Shown in pieces: positions 26,983-36,089 of a DNA stretch of 64,000 bases (positions are counted from its first letter, which is position 1; each line of letters begins with the position of its first letter). The notes under the pieces were generated by a model. It was not told where the DNA came from and did no database searches. It saw nothing but the letters and a program-made list of their open reading frames with translations. Source of the DNA: JAFLCL01 sp964502175 (lineage in GTDB: Bacteria > Myxococcota_A > Polyangia > Polyangiales > Sandaracinaceae); contig CAZCVE010000022.1 in the NCBI GenBank assembly GCA_964502175.1, positions 62,001 through 126,000 of the forward strand, given 5' to 3'. The translations under genes and the position numbers were made by a program.

Positions 26983-29094
26983 TCACCAACCCCAGGGAGG
27001 CCACTCGCCCGGCGCGCGACCTCCACCGCCGGCCACGCCGCCACCGCCGATGCCCACGCCCGCAGCCGGGACGGGCGCAGCGGGCCGCACGTTCACGTCG
27101 AGGTGCACTGGACCGCGCGAGGTGCTCTCCATCGCGTCGAGCACGACGAAGTACGTGCCCGCGGCGAGCGTCATCGTGACGTCCGAGCCGCTCTGCGCGG
27201 GCGCGGTGACGCATCGCTGGATCGCCGACGTGCACTGCTGACGAACCTCGAGCGCGACCTCGAAGTCGGCCGCGACGTGGAAGAAGACCTCCGACGCGGG
27301 CGGAACGGTGATCGAGTAGACGACGTCGCCGCCGGGGCCGCCCGTGCCGCAGCTCACCTGAGCCGCGCCTTCGGTCGGCTCGATCATGCCGGTGTAGCGG
27401 CCCGTGGTGATCACCTGCGCCGCGGCGCAGCGCGACGTCATCTCGGTGAGGTTCTCGGGCAGCGGACCGCCGTGGATCGACGACGCGATCGACGAGGGCG
27501 CGGTGACGGGCGTGCCGCCCACGCCGCTCAGCATGTCGAGGCGCAGCGTGTAGCTGCCTTCGCCGCCGCCGTAGCCGTCCACCACGATCTCGTAGCGCTG
27601 ACCGGCGATGAGCGAGCCCTCGATCTCCGACGCGCGCGTCGATCCCGTGTCGTCGTTGCACATCAACGGATCAGGCGCGCCGACCGGATAGACGGCGAGC
27701 ACGCCGTCGTAGTCCGAGTCCATGTGGATGCGGTAGGTCGCGGTCGTGGGCGCGGTGAACGTCCAGATCTGATCGGGCGTGCCTGGCGCCGAGCCACACG
27801 AGGGCACGCGCACGTCGGTGCCGCCGACGGTCGAGCCCTGCACCGTCTGTCCCGCGGTGAGCGCGCCGCTCGGGCGCGCGATCGGATGCGTGGCCTGCAG
27901 CTGGTAGTTGCCCACGCCGCCCGCGAAGCCATCGAGCACCACCTGGTACGTGTGCCCCGCGGACATCTGCACGCTCAGGCGCGAGGAGCGCGTCGACTGA
28001 TCGTCGTCGTTACAGCCGAGCGACGCGCCGTTCTCGTACACGCCGAGCACGCCGTCGTAGTCGGTCTGCGTGCGGAACGTGTAGGTGCCGTCTTCGGTCG
28101 GCGTGAACGTGTACGTCACGTCGGGCGTGCCGGGCTGCGAGGCGCCGCACGGGAGCTGGATCGTGTCGGGCGCGCCCATCGTCGTGCCCTGCACCGTCTG
28201 TCCGACGGCGAGCGCGCCGCCCGACGCGGACTGCGTCCCGGGATGATCCACGCCGAGCGTGAACGTGCCCTGGCTCGAGCCGAAGCCATCGAGCACCACC
28301 GCGTACGAGCGGCCCGCCTGGAGCTGCACCGTCACGCGCGACGCGCGCGTCGAGCCGTCGTCGTCGTTACAGCCGAGCGAGCTCTGGCCGTCGAAGATCT
28401 CGAGCGTGCCGTCGTAGTCGGTCTGCGTGTGGAAGATGAAGGTGCCGGTCTCTTGCGGCGTGAACACGTACGTCACGTCGGGTGTGCCCACGGTCGGCGC
28501 GCCGCACGAGAGCTGTCGCGTGTCGGGGCTGCCGATGGTCGTTCCGGTCACGGGGGAGCCGACGACCAGCTGCGTGCCGCCCGGCGGGTTCGAACCGCCC
28601 GAGCCGCCTCCCTCGGGCTGCACGATCAGCGTGAAGCCGCCCCGGTTGGATCCGTACCCGTCGACGACGACGTCGTAGGTCACGCCCGCTTGCGCATCGA
28701 AGGCCAGCATCGAGCGCGCGGTCGAGCCGTCGTCGTCGTTGCAGCCGATCGGCTCGCCCGTGGACCCGTGTGCGTAGAGCGCGAGCACCGCGTCGTAGCT
28801 CGACTGCGTCGACGCGACGTAGCGGCGCGTCTCGGGCGCGGTGAAGAAGAACCGGCGCTCGGGGGTGCCGTCGCCCGAGCCGCAGCCCGGCGTCACGGCG
28901 CTCGTGCCGCCGTTCGTGTCGCCCGACACCTGCTGACCGACGACGAGGGTCCCGTCGTCACCGCTGCCGCGGGCCTCACGCGCGAGGATCACGAAGGCCG
29001 AGCAGCCCGAGAGCGGGGCGGCGAGCGCGCCGATCACGCAGCCGACGATGGGGCGCAGCCCGAGACGTGACGAGAGGAGCGACGGTGTGGGCAT
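26983..29094 (-). CDS. Lipoprotein with five to six PPC-like beta-sandwich repeats
   Basis: 703 residues from ATG 29094, which starts a lipoprotein signal (IGALAAPLSGC). At least five repeats of about 105 residues each read G-T-P-D-V-T-Y-x-F-T, then TxTDYDGxLxxY/F, CNDDDGSTRAS, and YxVVLDGFGSxxGxFTL. This is the bacterial pre-peptidase C-terminal (PPC)-type fold, whose acidic loops often bind calcium. No enzymatic domain is attached, which is unusual since PPC domains usually follow proteases. Probably a cell-surface adhesive or structural protein. An in-frame extension to 29277 overlaps the divergent gene and is rejected. Confidence 0.8.
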   Translation of the reverse strand: MPTPSLLSSRLGLRPIVGCVIGALAAPLSGCSAFVILAREARGSGDDGTLVVGQQVSGDTNGGTSAVTPGCGSGDGTPERRFFFTAPETRRYVASTQSSYDAVLALYAHGSTGEPIGCNDDDGSTARSMLAFDAQAGVTYDVVVDGYGSNRGGFTLIVQPEGGGSGGSNPPGGTQLVVGSPVTGTTIGSPDTRQLSCGAPTVGTPDVTYVFTPQETGTFIFHTQTDYDGTLEIFDGQSSLGCNDDDGSTRASRVTVQLQAGRSYAVVLDGFGSSQGTFTLGVDHPGTQSASGGALAVGQTVQGTTMGAPDTIQLPCGASQPGTPDVTYTFTPTEDGTYTFRTQTDYDGVLGVYENGASLGCNDDDQSTRSSRLSVQMSAGHTYQVVLDGFAGGVGNYQLQATHPIARPSGALTAGQTVQGSTVGGTDVRVPSCGSAPGTPDQIWTFTAPTTATYRIHMDSDYDGVLAVYPVGAPDPLMCNDDTGSTRASEIEGSLIAGQRYEIVVDGYGGGEGSYTLRLDMLSGVGGTPVTAPSSIASSIHGGPLPENLTEMTSRCAAAQVITTGRYTGMIEPTEGAAQVSCGTGGPGGDVVYSITVPPASEVFFHVAADFEVALEVRQQCTSAIQRCVTAPAQSGSDVTMTLAAGTYFVVLDAMESTSRGPVHLDVNVRPAAPVPAAGVGIGGGGVAGGGGRAPGEWPPWGW

Positions 29095-29161
29095 GGAGGT
29101 CCGTTTCGACGTGCGAGGCTGCGGAACAGTCTTTCCGTGCCGCGCCGGGTGCGGCTGTATC

Positions 29162-30109
29162 ATGCCGCTCCTCATGGCGTCGTCGCGAGGGTCTCTGCGT
29201 CGGCTCGGATCGTCGGCTCTCGACTGGACGTCCGCGGCGTCGATGTGTGTCTTCCTCCTCGGATCGCTTCCTCGCATCGCGAGCGCTCAGGCCGAGCCGG
29301 TCGAGATCGAGTTCGCGAGCCGTCGCACGATCAGCGAAGGCATGGGCGCGTACGAGGGGCGCCAGGAGGCTGTGATCGAGTCGGGCAGCTTGGTGGCGAG
29401 GAGCGAGGGTGCGCGTGTGCTCGAGGGCGCCGACGCCGCGATGGCGAGGCACGTCACGCTCACGCGGCGATCGCGCGAGCAGGCCGACGCGTGCACGTTC
29501 CGCGAGGAGAGCGGCGCGTTCGACGTCGATCTCGAGGCCCCCGTGCTCCGCCCCGAGGTGACGGCGACCCTGGGCGAGGCGAGCTCGGGCGAGGCGAGCT
29601 CGGGCGAGGCGGTCGCGCGTCCGCCATTCGGCGGGGTGCTCCATGTGTCCACGTCGATCGAGAGCGACGCGATCGTCCCGCTGCGAGGTCACGAGTATGT
29701 GGCGACCCGCGGCATGGTGATCGACATGAGCGGCGTGAGCGTCTCGACGATCTTGCTCGAGGCGTCGGGCCGCTCCGAGCACCCGACGGAGCAGGGCCTG
29801 CTCGTCGGTCACTGGAGCGACTCGTTCTGGTTCGACGACCGCACCGGCTGGGTGCTGCGCCGCGAGCAGACCGAGATCATCGAGGGCGAGAGCGACGGCT
29901 ACGAGGAGCGCGAGCTCACGTGGGCGGTGCGCGCGCCGTTCCTCGACGACGCCGCAGAGAACGTGCAGCTCGAGATCCACGACTGCGCGGATCCGCGTCC
30001 TGCGCGGTCGACCCCTTGGCTGCGCGTGGGCTTGCCTGCGTCGGTCGTCGTCGCCCTGGTTGTCGTCGTCGGCGCGATCCGCAAGCGGTTCGCGGGAGAA
30101 GGAACGTGA
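29162..30109 (+). CDS. Secreted/membrane ectodomain protein, first gene of a four-gene operon
   Basis: 315 residues. A signal sequence ends near PRIASAQA (AxA-type site). The ectodomain is beta-rich and a C-terminal membrane helix follows (LRVGLPASVVVALVVVVGAI) with a short basic tail. The block HWSDSFWFDDRTGWVLRREQ matches FVDEYWFDGATGYFLAS in the next gene's ectodomain, so the two are paralogous. A 15-bp tandem repeat lies within. The alternative start is ATG 29174. It overlaps the next gene by 1 base (TGATG). Confidence 0.72.
   Translation: MPLLMASSRGSLRRLGSSALDWTSAASMCVFLLGSLPRIASAQAEPVEIEFASRRTISEGMGAYEGRQEAVIESGSLVARSEGARVLEGADAAMARHVTLTRRSREQADACTFREESGAFDVDLEAPVLRPEVTATLGEASSGEASSGEAVARPPFGGVLHVSTSIESDAIVPLRGHEYVATRGMVIDMSGVSVSTILLEASGRSEHPTEQGLLVGHWSDSFWFDDRTGWVLRREQTEIIEGESDGYEERELTWAVRAPFLDDAAENVQLEIHDCADPRPARSTPWLRVGLPASVVVALVVVVGAIRKRFAGEGT
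29576..29610 (+). repeat. 15-bp in-frame tandem repeat
   Basis: The unit GAGGCGAGCTCGGGC occurs at 29576-29590 and 29591-29605 plus five bases, encoding EASSG units inside a linker of the ectodomain protein. Being in frame, copy changes would alter linker length only. Confidence 0.85.
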
Positions 30110-31917
30110 TGTCCAAGCGTGAGTCGTCACCCGCGCGTGCGATCCGAGCGCTCGTCGTCGCCACGCTCGCGCTCATGTCTGCGCGAGAGGCGCGCGCGCA
30201 GGACGATGCGGCGGTCGAGGTCCCCGGCGAGGATCCCGTCGCCGCCGAGGCTGCCGCGCCGCCAGCGTGGATGACCTACACGGTGCATCGCGTGGTCGGC
30301 GACGGCGGAGGCGCGTACGGCGGCTACACCGACGCGCTCCGCGCGGCCGGCCGCTACGACTTCACGCGCGAGCCCGACACGCTCCGGATCCACGCGAGCT
30401 ACCGGTGGACCTATCGCGGTGAGCAGTGTGACGAGGGCTCGGTCGAGCGCGACGTGCACGCGGGCCTTCCCGATCGCCTCTACGTCGGTCAGACGGATCT
30501 CGACGACTACGACGGTCGCACCGAGCCTCTCGCGGCGTGGGTGTGGGTGCCCACCGATCTCGAGGTCGGCGCGAACGTCAGGATCCTCGAGCGCGCCTTC
30601 ACGATGGTCGACCACGACGCGATCCTGACCGCGGGAGGCGAGGTCAGCGCCATCCACCTCCGCGCGACCGGCGTGGACGTGCGCGACGATGCGTATGGCC
30701 GCTTCGACACGTCGTTCGTCGACGAATACTGGTTCGACGGCGCGACCGGATACTTCCTCGCGAGCCTCTACGTCGAGCACGATCAGGGCCTGTTCGAAGG
30801 CCAGAGCGCCTCGTTCACGTGGACCGAGCGCGTGCAGGTCACCGGCGCGTCGTACCTCCCGGGCACCAGCGACGAGGTCGACGAGGTCCGCCCCTGCCGA
30901 AGCCCAGGCGCGACGAGCGGTGGGGCGCCGAGGTCCGAGCCGAGCGACGCCGACGGATTCTTCGCGGTCTTCTTCGGGTCGTCGCTCTGCGTCAGTCTCG
31001 CGATCGTCGGCGGGATCTTCGGCGCGTTGTTCTTCGCGATCCACCTCGCGACGCGACGGGGCGCGCGCAAGATCGATGGCCGCGCGGCCACGGTGCGGAG
31101 CGTGTCCCTGGTCTCCGAGCTCACGCGCGTGCCCACGGAAGAGTCGCCGCACTTCGGCCCGCTGCTCACGCACTTCGTCGAGCACGCTCTCCGCGCGGGC
31201 GAGCGTGTCGCGGTGGTCGACCTCGACGACGGACGCTGCGTGGGCTTGGGCATCGGCGACGCGGAGGGCGGCGTGAGCTCGGTGTTCGCGAAGCACGGCG
31301 ATGCTTGCGAGCTCTTGCGCGCCCACCTCGGTCACACCGAGCTCTTCACGGAGCACCGTCACGAGACGCTGCCGAGCGTGCACGAGGCGGCGGCGCGCGC
31401 CGCGGTGGCGACGCTCCCGCTCGCGTACAACGTCGTCGAGACCTACGAGATCCTCGAGCTCGCCTCGCCGACCTCGCAGCCCTACGACGCGAGCGTCGTC
31501 TCGCGCATGACCGAGGCGGACCTCCCTGCGATCGCCGCGCTCTCGCAGGAGGTGCACGGCGTGCGCGGCGAGCGATGGGCGTTGGCGGCGCTCGCGGTCG
31601 GCGATCTGGGCTTCGTCGCGAAGCTCGAGGGCGCCGTCGTCGGCTACGCGTTCGCGTCGCTCGTGGGCGACCGCGCTCGTCTCTACGGCAACACGGTGGC
31701 GACGGCGCATCGCAGCAAGGGCCTCGGCCGCGAGCTCGCGCGGGCGCGTCTCGCGGCGCTGTCCGCGCTCGGCGCGACGCGCGTGGTCACGGAGGTGGCG
31801 ACGTGGAACGTGGCGTCGCTCGAGGTCGTCCGAGGCCTCGGCTTCGCGAAGATCGGCGCGATGTGGGTCGAGACCTCGTCGGCGGTGCGCGTCGAGCGAA
31901 AGCTGGTGCGTCGATGA
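30109..31917 (+). CDS. Ectodomain-transmembrane-GNAT acetyltransferase fusion
   Basis: 602 residues. A signal peptide (to REARAQ, about 31) is followed by a beta-rich ectodomain (32-280) related to the previous protein, a membrane helix at about 284-314, and a cytoplasmic part. The latter ends with a GNAT domain (about 461-600): AHRSKGLGRELARARLAAL is the acetyl-CoA loop and ATWNVASLEVVRGLGF the fourth motif. The region 340-450 may be a second degenerate GNAT-like unit. A single-chain receptor-acetyltransferase is unusual; an external signal may control acetylation inside. It overlaps both neighbours (1 and 4 bases). Confidence 0.78.
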   Translation: MSKRESSPARAIRALVVATLALMSAREARAQDDAAVEVPGEDPVAAEAAAPPAWMTYTVHRVVGDGGGAYGGYTDALRAAGRYDFTREPDTLRIHASYRWTYRGEQCDEGSVERDVHAGLPDRLYVGQTDLDDYDGRTEPLAAWVWVPTDLEVGANVRILERAFTMVDHDAILTAGGEVSAIHLRATGVDVRDDAYGRFDTSFVDEYWFDGATGYFLASLYVEHDQGLFEGQSASFTWTERVQVTGASYLPGTSDEVDEVRPCRSPGATSGGAPRSEPSDADGFFAVFFGSSLCVSLAIVGGIFGALFFAIHLATRRGARKIDGRAATVRSVSLVSELTRVPTEESPHFGPLLTHFVEHALRAGERVAVVDLDDGRCVGLGIGDAEGGVSSVFAKHGDACELLRAHLGHTELFTEHRHETLPSVHEAAARAAVATLPLAYNVVETYEILELASPTSQPYDASVVSRMTEADLPAIAALSQEVHGVRGERWALAALAVGDLGFVAKLEGAVVGYAFASLVGDRARLYGNTVATAHRSKGLGRELARARLAALSALGATRVVTEVATWNVASLEVVRGLGFAKIGAMWVETSSAVRVERKLVRR

Positions 31918-33050
31918 GCGACGGAGCTCGCGAGGGCGAGCTCAGCCTCCGCGGTGTCGCGGCGAGCGTCGTGGGCAGTCTCGTCGACGCGCCAGAGAGC
32001 CTCCTCGATGGTCGCGCGTGGCTCGCGAGCGCGGGCGCTCACGGGGGCGATGCGCCGCGGCTCTCGGCGCAGTGGGACGGCAACCGTGGCGCGATCCTCT
32101 CGGGGCCCACGGTGCGCTTCGAAGGTCGCGACTGGCACCTCGCGATCAAGGGCGTGGGCGCGCGCTCGCCGCTCTACGGCGACACGCCCGCGGGCTACGC
32201 GCACGCGTACGAGCTCGATCTCGGCGCGGACGATTCACTGCGCAGTCTCCTCGGCGCGATCACGCGCGAGAGCTGGATGGGCGAGGCGCCGTATGGCGGA
32301 CAAGGCCTCGCGAACGCGGAGAACGCGCTGATGCTCTCCTCGCCGGGCCTCCGCGAGGCGCTCGCGCCCGCGGTGCTGTGCCCCGTGATCCGCGTCGTCG
32401 AGATCCCCGAGCACGAGGTCGCCGACGTCTTTCACTACCGGCGACACCTCGGCCCGATCGTGCAGGAGCACCGGCTCGTGCCGAGCACGGTGCGCCTCTA
32501 CCACCAGTCGAGCATCGCCCTCGGACGTCACGTCGAAGACGCGCTCGCGGCGCTGCACGTCCCGACTCCGGAAGCGCTCGACGCGTTCGTCGATCGCTAC
32601 CTCGCCACGTCGATCGCCGCGGTCACGATCGCTGCGCGCAGCGCGCGAGTGCACGGTCACGGCTACGAGCTCCTCGACTTCGACGACGCGTGGCTCGACA
32701 AGGACGCGTTCATCGCGCCCGACGGCACGGTCGCGTTCGCCGACCTCGAGGCGCTCGTTCACGTCGAGGTCCCAGACCTCGACGCGCTCTCGGCGCGCAT
32801 CCGGAGGCAGGTCGAGCGCAACGCGTACGAGGTGCTCTACGGACTCGACGCGCTCCTTCGTGTCGAGGAGCGCTGGCGCGATCGGCCGCGCGACACGGCC
32901 ACGCGCCGGCGCGTGCTCGCGGAGCGCACGATCCTCGCGCTCGCCGGTGACCCGGTGGCCTCGATGGAGCGCGGCACGGACGGCTGGGATCTCGTGATCC
33001 GCCCACGGGTGGGCGATCACACGACGGTGCGTTGGCTCGACGAGCGTTGA
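31914..33050 (+). CDS. Uncharacterised protein, possible kinase-like fold
   Basis: 378 residues, not assigned with confidence. The segment DWHLAIKGVGARSPLYG could be a nucleotide-binding Lys strand. Further on HGHGYELLDFDDAWLD and IAPDGTVAFADLEAL have the spacing of a catalytic loop and a metal-binding Asp in protein-kinase-like folds. The middle YGGQGLANAENALML is a conserved-looking Gly/Asn loop. No membrane segment. It overlaps the GNAT-fusion gene by 4 bases (ATGA), so it is likely part of the same signalling unit. Confidence 0.65.
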   Translation: MSDGAREGELSLRGVAASVVGSLVDAPESLLDGRAWLASAGAHGGDAPRLSAQWDGNRGAILSGPTVRFEGRDWHLAIKGVGARSPLYGDTPAGYAHAYELDLGADDSLRSLLGAITRESWMGEAPYGGQGLANAENALMLSSPGLREALAPAVLCPVIRVVEIPEHEVADVFHYRRHLGPIVQEHRLVPSTVRLYHQSSIALGRHVEDALAALHVPTPEALDAFVDRYLATSIAAVTIAARSARVHGHGYELLDFDDAWLDKDAFIAPDGTVAFADLEALVHVEVPDLDALSARIRRQVERNAYEVLYGLDALLRVEERWRDRPRDTATRRRVLAERTILALAGDPVASMERGTDGWDLVIRPRVGDHTTVRWLDER

Positions 33051-33062
33051 GGAGACGACGAC

Positions 33063-34607
33063 ATGGAAGCGTTCGAAGCAGGAACTCTCCTCACGCGCCT
33101 CGCGCGCGGCGGCGAGGTCGATCTCGGCCCCGGTGAAGAAGGCACGCTCGAGTCCCTCGTCCGCGAGGGCCTCGTCGCGCTGGCGCCTGACGTGAGCGTG
33201 CAGTTCGCCGAGCTCGAGGCGGCGCGGCGAGAGCTCGCGACCCTCTCGGCGCCGGGAGCACAGCGCACCCCGCCGCTCGTCGAGCGCGAGCGAGCGCTCC
33301 GAGGCCGCGCGCTCGAGCTCGTCGAGATCACGAGCCGCGCGCAAGGTGCGGCCGTCGTGCGTGGCGCGGGGATGGGCCCGTACCGTGCCGGTGGCGGCAC
33401 CCTCTCGTACGTCGTCACGTACCAAGCGCGGTCGCTGCTCTCGGATCTGGCCCCGCGTCTCGGACGCGCGGGTCGCATGAGCCTCGTCGACTTCCGCGCG
33501 CACATGACCGCGCTGCGTGAGGTGTTCACGCTCCGCGCACGACGCGCGCAGGCTCTCGCGGCGTTGATGCGCGGCAGCGCATCGCCCGCGACCGCAGCGG
33601 TGAGCGACGGCGCCGTGCGCGCAGCGGCCATCGGGCTCGCCGCCCGCAGCGAGCCCGAGCGCGAGCTCGCGGCGACATGGGCCGTGCTCGTCCAAGCGCT
33701 CACCCAAGCCGACGTGGCCGACGGCTCGGGCGACGAGTGGACGCCGGATCAAGAGTCGGCCGCGGCCGAGGGGATGATCCTCGCGACGCGGGATCTCTCG
33801 ACGCTCACGACGGCCGCAGCCAACGAGGCGCACCGCCAGCGCCTCGATCTCTTTCGTCGCTACACGTCTGGCGTCGCCGAAGACGCGCTCGACGCGGCGA
33901 TGATCCTCGTGGGCGCGACCGACGCGATCGCCGACGCGGCCGCGCTCGCGACCGCCGCTGGCCAGTACGGCACGCCGCTCCCGCTCTCCGCGGCGCTCGT
34001 CCTCCGCGCGAGCCCGGCCGTGGATCGCGCAGGTCTCGTCGCGCAGATCCGCGCGCGCTTCGCGAACCTCCAAGAGGGCACCGACGAGCGCGAGCGGACG
34101 TACGCCGCCGTGCTGCTCTGTCTCGCGGGCCAAGACCCTGCCGCGCTGGTGGATCGTGCGCGTGATCTGCGCGCCTATCTCGCGCGCTTCTCGCCGACCG
34201 GCATGCTCGTGCCCGCGTCGCTGCTCGCGCTCCTGCCGATCGATCTCGCCGAGACGCTCGATCTCCTGCGCATGGTGTCGGCCGAGCTCCAGAAGCACCG
34301 CTTCGGCGCGGCGGGCGCCGAGTCGCTGTCTCTGTCGATCAAGCTCCTGCTCGCCACCGCGCTGCTCGCGCGCGGCGACGAGGGCGATCCCGAGGAGCGC
34401 GCGGGCTTCTTGCGCTTCGACGCGCTCGCCGCCTCACAGCTCGGCCTCGCAGGGCTCGTCTCGCAGGTCCCGCTCTCGTTCACGGCGCTGACCGCGTTCC
34501 ACCGCCCCGCGCTCGACGCGTCGAGCTTCCACGAGCGCGTCTACCAGCCGACGCACTCCGCGTACGTGTTCGGCAGCGGCAGCGGTCGCTCCCGCGGCTG
34601 GGGCTGA
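33063..34607 (+). CDS. Large helical cytoplasmic protein of unknown function
   Basis: 514 residues, no family recognised. It is Ala/Leu/Arg-rich and almost wholly helical (AELEAARRELATLSAPGA, RAQALAALMRGSASPA, SLSLSIKLLLATALLARGD), ending in a Gly/Ser/Arg tail. No signal peptide. It starts 12 bases after the preceding gene with GGAGACGAC as ribosome site, and closes the operon begun at 29162. Confidence 0.7.
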   Translation: MEAFEAGTLLTRLARGGEVDLGPGEEGTLESLVREGLVALAPDVSVQFAELEAARRELATLSAPGAQRTPPLVERERALRGRALELVEITSRAQGAAVVRGAGMGPYRAGGGTLSYVVTYQARSLLSDLAPRLGRAGRMSLVDFRAHMTALREVFTLRARRAQALAALMRGSASPATAAVSDGAVRAAAIGLAARSEPERELAATWAVLVQALTQADVADGSGDEWTPDQESAAAEGMILATRDLSTLTTAAANEAHRQRLDLFRRYTSGVAEDALDAAMILVGATDAIADAAALATAAGQYGTPLPLSAALVLRASPAVDRAGLVAQIRARFANLQEGTDERERTYAAVLLCLAGQDPAALVDRARDLRAYLARFSPTGMLVPASLLALLPIDLAETLDLLRMVSAELQKHRFGAAGAESLSLSIKLLLATALLARGDEGDPEERAGFLRFDALAASQLGLAGLVSQVPLSFTALTAFHRPALDASSFHERVYQPTHSAYVFGSGSGRSRGWG

Positions 34608-34615
34608 GTTTTCAG

Positions 34616-34633
34616 AGGGTCCATGCGGACCCT
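34616..34633. terminator. Hairpin between convergent operon and hisIE
   Basis: A 7-bp perfect stem AGGGTCC/GGACCCT with loop ATGC follows 8 bases after the last stop. TTTT precedes it on the plus strand and a C-run follows, so it is not a classic intrinsic terminator. It may work as a stem that stabilises the 3' end. The rest of 34634-34754 is GC-rich without a gene. Confidence 0.4.
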
Positions 34634-34754
34634 CCCCCGCGCCGCGGGGCCCCCACCCGCTCCACGCGCCGAAGCGCGTGCTGCGCGCGGGGCCCCAACC
34701 CCGCTTGCGCGCCTCGCGCTGCGCTCGGCGGTTCGTTCCTGCCTCGCGTAAGCG

Positions 34755-35429
34755 TCACTCGCCGCGTGGTGCGCGGCTCGCCTTCTCGTCGTGTCCCGAG
34801 ACGCCGAAGCGGCGCGCGAGCTCGCTCTCCACGTCGCGCAGCGAGAGGCCGCGGTGAAGGAGCCCGACCATCAAGTGATAGAGCACGTCCGCGCTCTCCT
34901 TGATGACGTTCTCGTCGGCCTCGCTCTCGAGCGCGCGCGCGAGCTCGTCGCCCTCTTCGCGGATCTTGCCGCCGATCTTCGTCGCGCCCCCGTCGAGCAG
35001 TGAGCGCGTGTAGCTCTTGCCCGCGCTCGCCTGCGCGCGCGCGGTCAGCGCACGCTCGAGCACGAGCAGCATCGGCGCGGCGCCGCCCTCACGCGCTCCA
35101 TCGAGTCGGGTGAAGAAGCACGACTCGGCGTTCGTGTGGCAGCTGGGTCCGTGCGGATCCGCCAGGTACACGACCGCGTCGCGATCGCAGTCGGCCCACA
35201 CCTCGGCGACGTGGATCACGTGCCCGCTCGTCTCGCCCTTCACCCAGAGCGCGCCTCGCGAGCGCGACCAGAACGTGGCGCGCTTCGTCTCGAGCGTCGC
35301 CGAGATCGCCTCGCGCGTCGCGTGCGCGAGCATGCGGACCTCGCCCGTCATCCGATCCTGGACGACGACGGTGACGAGGCCGCGCTCGTCGTACTTCAGC
35401 GTCCCGAGATCGAACGTCGCATCGTCCAT
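34755..35429 (-). CDS. hisIE: Bifunctional phosphoribosyl-AMP cyclohydrolase / phosphoribosyl-ATP pyrophosphatase
   Basis: 224 residues. It performs steps 2 and 3 of histidine synthesis. The HisI domain (about 1-115) shows LVTVVVQDRMTGEVRMLA, TFWSRSRGALWVKGETSG and the metal site DCDRDAVVYLADPHGPSCHTN with CFF. The HisE domain (about 120-215) has SYTRSLLDGGATKIGGKIREEGDELARALES and ADVLYHLMVGL. No other his gene is in the window. It lies downstream of the translocon-like operon but is separated by a strong hairpin. Confidence 0.95.
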   Translation of the reverse strand: MDDATFDLGTLKYDERGLVTVVVQDRMTGEVRMLAHATREAISATLETKRATFWSRSRGALWVKGETSGHVIHVAEVWADCDRDAVVYLADPHGPSCHTNAESCFFTRLDGAREGGAAPMLLVLERALTARAQASAGKSYTRSLLDGGATKIGGKIREEGDELARALESEADENVIKESADVLYHLMVGLLHRGLSLRDVESELARRFGVSGHDEKASRAPRGE

Positions 35430-35457
35430 GCGCGCGTTCGTACCAGGAAAGAAGGTC

Positions 35458-35501
35458 GCGCGGCGCAGGCTCGATCCCCCCGAACCGAGCCCGCGCCGCG
35501 C
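35458..35501 (-). terminator. Strong GC hairpin ending the translocon-like operon
   Basis: Two nested stems, GCGCGGCGC/GCGCCGCGC (35458-35466 with 35493-35501) and GCTCG/CGAGC, are followed on the minus strand by a pyrimidine-rich CGACCTTCTTTCC. This is a plausible terminator between the operon (stop 35543) and hisIE (start 35429). Confidence 0.6.
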
Positions 35502-35542
35502 GCGTGTGGTCGCGCCGAAGGCGGTCAGCGCGACCTTGACGT

Positions 35543-36076
35543 TCAGGCGCGAGTCGCCGCCTCTTGTGCTCTCCGCTTCGCCTCGAGGACCTGGCCGAGC
35601 TGCTGCAGATGTCGGTCCGCTGTCTGCTCGGCGGTGCGTGCAGCCTCGCCAGACTCGCGTGCGGCGTCAGCGGCCCGAGCGGAGAGCTGCTCGTGAGAGG
35701 CCGCTTCTGCCGTAGCGCGGTCGGCCTCCGCCGCGAACCAGGCTCCGACACCGTTCCCGGCGGCGGCGCCCAGCTTTCCGGCGGTCTCCCAGTCACCACC
35801 CATCGCGCCACCCGCCGTGGAAGCGAGGGAGGAGCCGGCGTTGACGAGGCCCGCGATGAGCTTCTTGTCCGCGGCGTCGTGCAATCGCGCCACACGGGCG
35901 GCCGACTCCGCCGCTTGGAGTTGTTGTGCTCCTCGCTGGGACTCGCGAGCGCTGCGTTGGACCTCGGCCTGGTTCTCGAGGATCGCCTGCGCGGCGAGCT
36001 CCTCGGTGGTCGTCACTGTGATGGATGCGGGCCCTACGTCGTGGACCCTCGCGGCCTGAGAAACGTCTCTGATCAT
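35543..36076 (-). CDS. Putative minor T3SS translocator (YopD/SctB-like position)
   Basis: 177 residues. Two coiled-coil regions (about 25-70 and 118-170) flank a Gly/Ala-rich weakly hydrophobic stretch (about 74-116: IAGLVNAGSSLASTAGGAMGG and GKLGAAAGNGVGAWFAAEA). This is the general plan of SctB translocators, which pair with the YopB-like protein to form the membrane pore, but it is shorter than YopD (306) and sequence similarity cannot be judged by eye. It starts 13 bases after the translocator gene with AAAGGAG as a strong ribosome site. Assignment rests mainly on gene order. Confidence 0.5.
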   Translation of the reverse strand: MIRDVSQAARVHDVGPASITVTTTEELAAQAILENQAEVQRSARESQRGAQQLQAAESAARVARLHDAADKKLIAGLVNAGSSLASTAGGAMGGDWETAGKLGAAAGNGVGAWFAAEADRATAEAASHEQLSARAADAARESGEAARTAEQTADRHLQQLGQVLEAKRRAQEAATRA

Positions 36077-36089
36077 GGCGTCACTCCTT

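Noticed and set aside
27500..28900. Regularly spaced repeats resembling a CRISPR or satellite array
   Set aside because: The about 315-base spacing equals the PPC protein repeat and the units are in frame and diverged; it is repeated coding sequence.
31914..33050. Assignment as a SelO-type pseudokinase
   Set aside because: Some spacing fits a kinase fold, but SelO hallmark motifs are not visible, so only a tentative kinase-like note was kept.
32235..34298. 687-residue minus-strand open frame opposite the signalling operon
   Set aside because: Low-complexity Arg/Glu/Val shadow; the plus-strand frames have ribosome sites, coupled starts and recognisable or helical protein sequence.
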